Assembly (NCBI RefSeq): GCF_024171885.1
Contig: NZ_JAMTCP010000003.1
Span: 291,125 to 355,124 of the forward strand
Source: Streptoalloteichus tenebrarius
GTDB lineage: Bacteria; Actinomycetota; Actinomycetes; Mycobacteriales; Pseudonocardiaceae
DNA length: 64,000 nt
Direction of reading: 5' to 3'
The notes below the pieces were generated by a model that saw only the letters and a list, made by a program, of their open reading frames with translations, ran no database searches and was not told the DNA's origin. A program made the translations under genes and the position numbers. The stretch's first letter is position 1; every line of letters starts with the position of its first letter. This document shows, one piece after another, positions 62,438 through 64,000 of the stretch.

Positions 62438-62623
62438 GTGGTCCGTCTTCAGGCGGGACGATCCTGGCAGTCCGGGAGGGACCGTCTCGGCGCGCCCGCC
62501 GAGACGTCGCGGCGGATCGAGGACACGGTGGACAGACTCCGGCGCATCAACGCCTCATCGCTCGAACCCGGTCCGACCGTGTCTCTTCCGGTCGTCCCAG
62601 GGGTTTCCCGGAAGAACTCCTGA
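62438..62623 (+). pseudogene. duplicate 3-prime fragment of the gene at 60380
   Basis: The frame ETSRRIEDTVDRLRRINASS and VSLPVVPGVSRKNS repeats the C-terminus of the 60380 gene. The membrane helix and N-terminal half are missing. It lies at the start of repeat copy 2. Confidence 0.6.
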
Positions 62624-62765
62624 TTTCATCGGCGTGACAACTACTTTCTCATCAGCGCGCCGGTCGCGGACGGAGATCGCAGCGGCGTGCCGGGCGCGTC
62701 GAGGGCGGCACGCCCTTCGTCCATTGGGGAGAGGCGGGGTGCACGCCGTGGCACTTGCCCAGAAG
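62499..62765 (+). repeat. 267-bp direct repeat, copy 2
   Basis: Second copy of 60615-60881. Substitutions are spread along the length and no insertion or deletion changes the length, pointing to an older tandem duplication around the EEP-Nudix gene. Confidence 0.85.
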
Positions 62766-62810
62766 TTCCTTGCCCGGGAGTCGGAATGCGTTACTCCGGC
62801 GGGGCGGTAG
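62634..62810 (+). CDS. small basic protein, paralog of 60750
   Basis: A 58-residue frame from GTG: VTTTFSSARRSRTEIAAACRARRGRHALRP, GGVHAVALAQKFLARESECVTPAGR. It is in the same frame as the 60750 copy over the repeat and diverges after it. Unknown function. Confidence 0.45.
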   Translation: MTTTFSSARRSRTEIAAACRARRGRHALRPLGRGGVHAVALAQKFLARESECVTPAGR

Positions 62811-63032
62811 ATCGTCACCATCCCCCGTGCCATCGGCGACGCGGGGTACCCAGGAAGAGAAGCACGAGCCAGAACACACCGTGACCTCCGGTCCTCCCGG
62901 CGTGGACGAACCGCTCCTCCCTGGTCCGCGTCGGGTTCCGGGTGGCGGGGCCGGGGCCGCACCCCCTCGGTCCCGGTCCCGCCGCCCATCCTCTAGATTC
63001 CTCTTTCCCCTGCGTGTTTTCGGGAGGCCGGT

Positions 63033-63329
63033 ATGACCGCCTTCGACTTCCCCAGCCACACCTGGCTGCCCTACGCGGGTGAGCGGCACGCCCACGAGGG
63101 CGGCAAGCGTCCCGAGGGTGAGACGGTGACCGTCTTCTGTGGACTGGAGGCCATCAGTCGGACCTATCACCTCGGTGATCCGGAGCTGCTGTGGCCCGAG
63201 TGCGACGTCTGTCGGGTCGAGGCCGCGAGGTGTGCGGACCTGCGGGCGATGGCTGAGGAGAGGCGCCGCAACACGCTGCCCGCCTACGGCGACAGCCCGC
63301 CACACCGCAAGGGCTACCGCTTCCTCTAG
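63033..63329 (+). CDS. small zinc-ribbon-like conserved protein
   Basis: A 98-residue protein: HTWLPYAGERHAHEGGKRPEGETVTVFCGLEA, then LLWPECDVCRVEAARCADLR. The His pair and the C-x20+-C-x2-C spacing suggest a bound zinc ion. Similar short proteins occur beside XRE/DUF397 genes in Pseudonocardiales, as I recall. Function unknown. Confidence 0.65.
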   Translation: MTAFDFPSHTWLPYAGERHAHEGGKRPEGETVTVFCGLEAISRTYHLGDPELLWPECDVCRVEAARCADLRAMAEERRRNTLPAYGDSPPHRKGYRFL

Positions 63330-63337
63330 CTTGAGTT

Positions 63338-64000
63338 TTAACCCGTTCGGCGTGGTCGTGGGTTGCTGGACCTGGTCTTCTTGCCGCGTATGCCTTTCTG
63401 CTTGTTCGTGCTGGTGACGGTGTGGACGTCATGACGTGTCGCGGGCTGATGGTTGGGTTGTCCTGCGGGGCGTCCTGGTCCGGGTCGTGAGGGTTTCGGG
63501 CACGGGCGGGACAGGCCAGTTGTGGACACAGGTTCCGAAACCCTCGGCGGATCCGCGACGGGCTCAGCCGGTGGGCCGGGCGGGGTTTCTCCCCGGGGGC
63601 GGCGCGGATCGCCCACGAGCTCGCGGGCGAGGCGGAGCTGGGTGTAAGCGGTGATCAGCACCAGGTCCAGCGGTCGGCCGCGTCGGGTGAGCGGAGTTTC
63701 GGCGTGGTCGGAGCCGAGGGTTTGCTTGAGCATGCGGAAGGTGTGCTCGATGTCGAAGCGGCGCAGGAACGCCTGCCAGGCCAGGTCGACCTCGGTACGG
63801 GTGAGGCCGGTGCGGCAGTGCCAGAGCCACACCGGTTTCGCCGATCGCGCCGGAGGGCAGGCGGTCGACCTCGAGGCGGATCACGGTGCCTTCCAGAATC
63901 GGCGGCCCTCCGTCGTGGGCGGCCCAGGCGATGCGGTGGGTCAGGCGTGGGCGCGGCCGGTCCGGAGGCCCGGAGGCAGCGCAGGGCCGTAGAGCCGGGT
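63338..64000 (-). pseudogene. IS4-like transposase, 3-prime part, frameshifted, runs off the window
   Basis: The minus strand encodes RIAWAAHDGG and ILEGTVIRLEVDRLPSGA in one frame, then, from about 63830, KPVWLWHCRTGLTRTEVDLAWQAFLRRFDIEHTFRMLKQTLG and LITAYTQLRLARELV in another, ending with a basic tail and a stop at 63338. DIEHTFRMLKQTLG is the C-terminal Y-E motif region of IS4/IS701-like DDE transposases. The two frames show that it is broken unless there is a sequencing error. Confidence 0.75.

Overview
The window is a very GC-rich (about 70 percent or more) actinomycete chromosome segment with dense genes, many GTG starts and 4-nt stop/start overlaps. The complete Pup-proteasome locus, the pafA-pafB-pafC-tatA-tatC-helY gene order and several DUF397/XRE, DUF6098 and DUF6986 type genes point to a member of the Pseudonocardiales (Saccharothrix / Actinosynnema / Lentzea-like). 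This assignment is an inference from gene content.

Region 1 (1-19.5 kb) is the pupylation and proteasome region: a small frameshifted conserved gene, dop, pup (C-terminal Glu already encoded), prcB, prcA, a PEP-mutase/isocitrate-lyase family enzyme, a small secreted protein, a PAP2-diacylglycerol-kinase fusion, pafA, a UbiA/ICMT membrane enzyme pair, pafB-pafC, an alpha/beta hydrolase behind an unusual intergenic tandem repeat, tatA-tatC, a lipid kinase and a Ski2-type helicase (helY). dop, pafA, pafB and a small membrane gene before tatA each have a TANNNT box exactly 6 nt upstream of the start codon, suggesting leaderless mRNAs.

Region 2 (19.6-32 kb) holds general metabolic and stress genes: a DUF4333 protein, an Eis-like acetyltransferase, a dead IS110 remnant, a Baeyer-Villiger-type monooxygenase behind a perfect TetR-like palindrome, ohr behind an OhrR-like palindrome (a matching OhrR-type regulator lies 31 kb away at 55.9 kb), an isochorismatase-fold protein without its usual Cys, a GT87 mannosyltransferase-like protein, a LuxR remnant, a Nudix protein, and an IclR regulator divergent from aceB and a DUF6986 gene.

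Region 3 (32-42.3 kb) has small conserved proteins, an APC permease, a BNR-repeat protein, a GT-C/GT2 glycosyltransferase pair and a secreted TAP-type peptidase.

Region 4 (42.4-54.65 kb) is the most interesting part: eleven same-strand genes, almost all coupled by 4-nt overlaps, behind a 15-bp near-palindrome that resembles an actinobacterial Zur box. They encode an ATP-grasp ligase, a DUF4213/DUF364 putative heavy-metal-chelation protein, a cysteine-synthase-fold PLP enzyme, a dipeptide-epimerase-like enolase-superfamily enzyme, an MFS exporter, a methyltransferase, a Tat-lipoprotein solute-binding protein, two Opp/Dpp/Nik-type permeases, a double ATPase and a GNAT acetyltransferase. I read this as a candidate non-NRPS metallophore (possibly zincophore) system with synthesis, export and re-import in one transcript.

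Region 5 (54.7-64 kb) contains phenylalanine hydroxylase, the OhrR-like regulator, a pentapeptide-repeat protein, DUF2165 and DinB proteins, a DUF397/XRE pair, an EEP-nuclease/Nudix fusion flanked by two 267-bp direct copies, a small zinc-ribbon-like protein, and a broken transposase running off the end of the window. No rRNA, tRNA or CRISPR array was seen.
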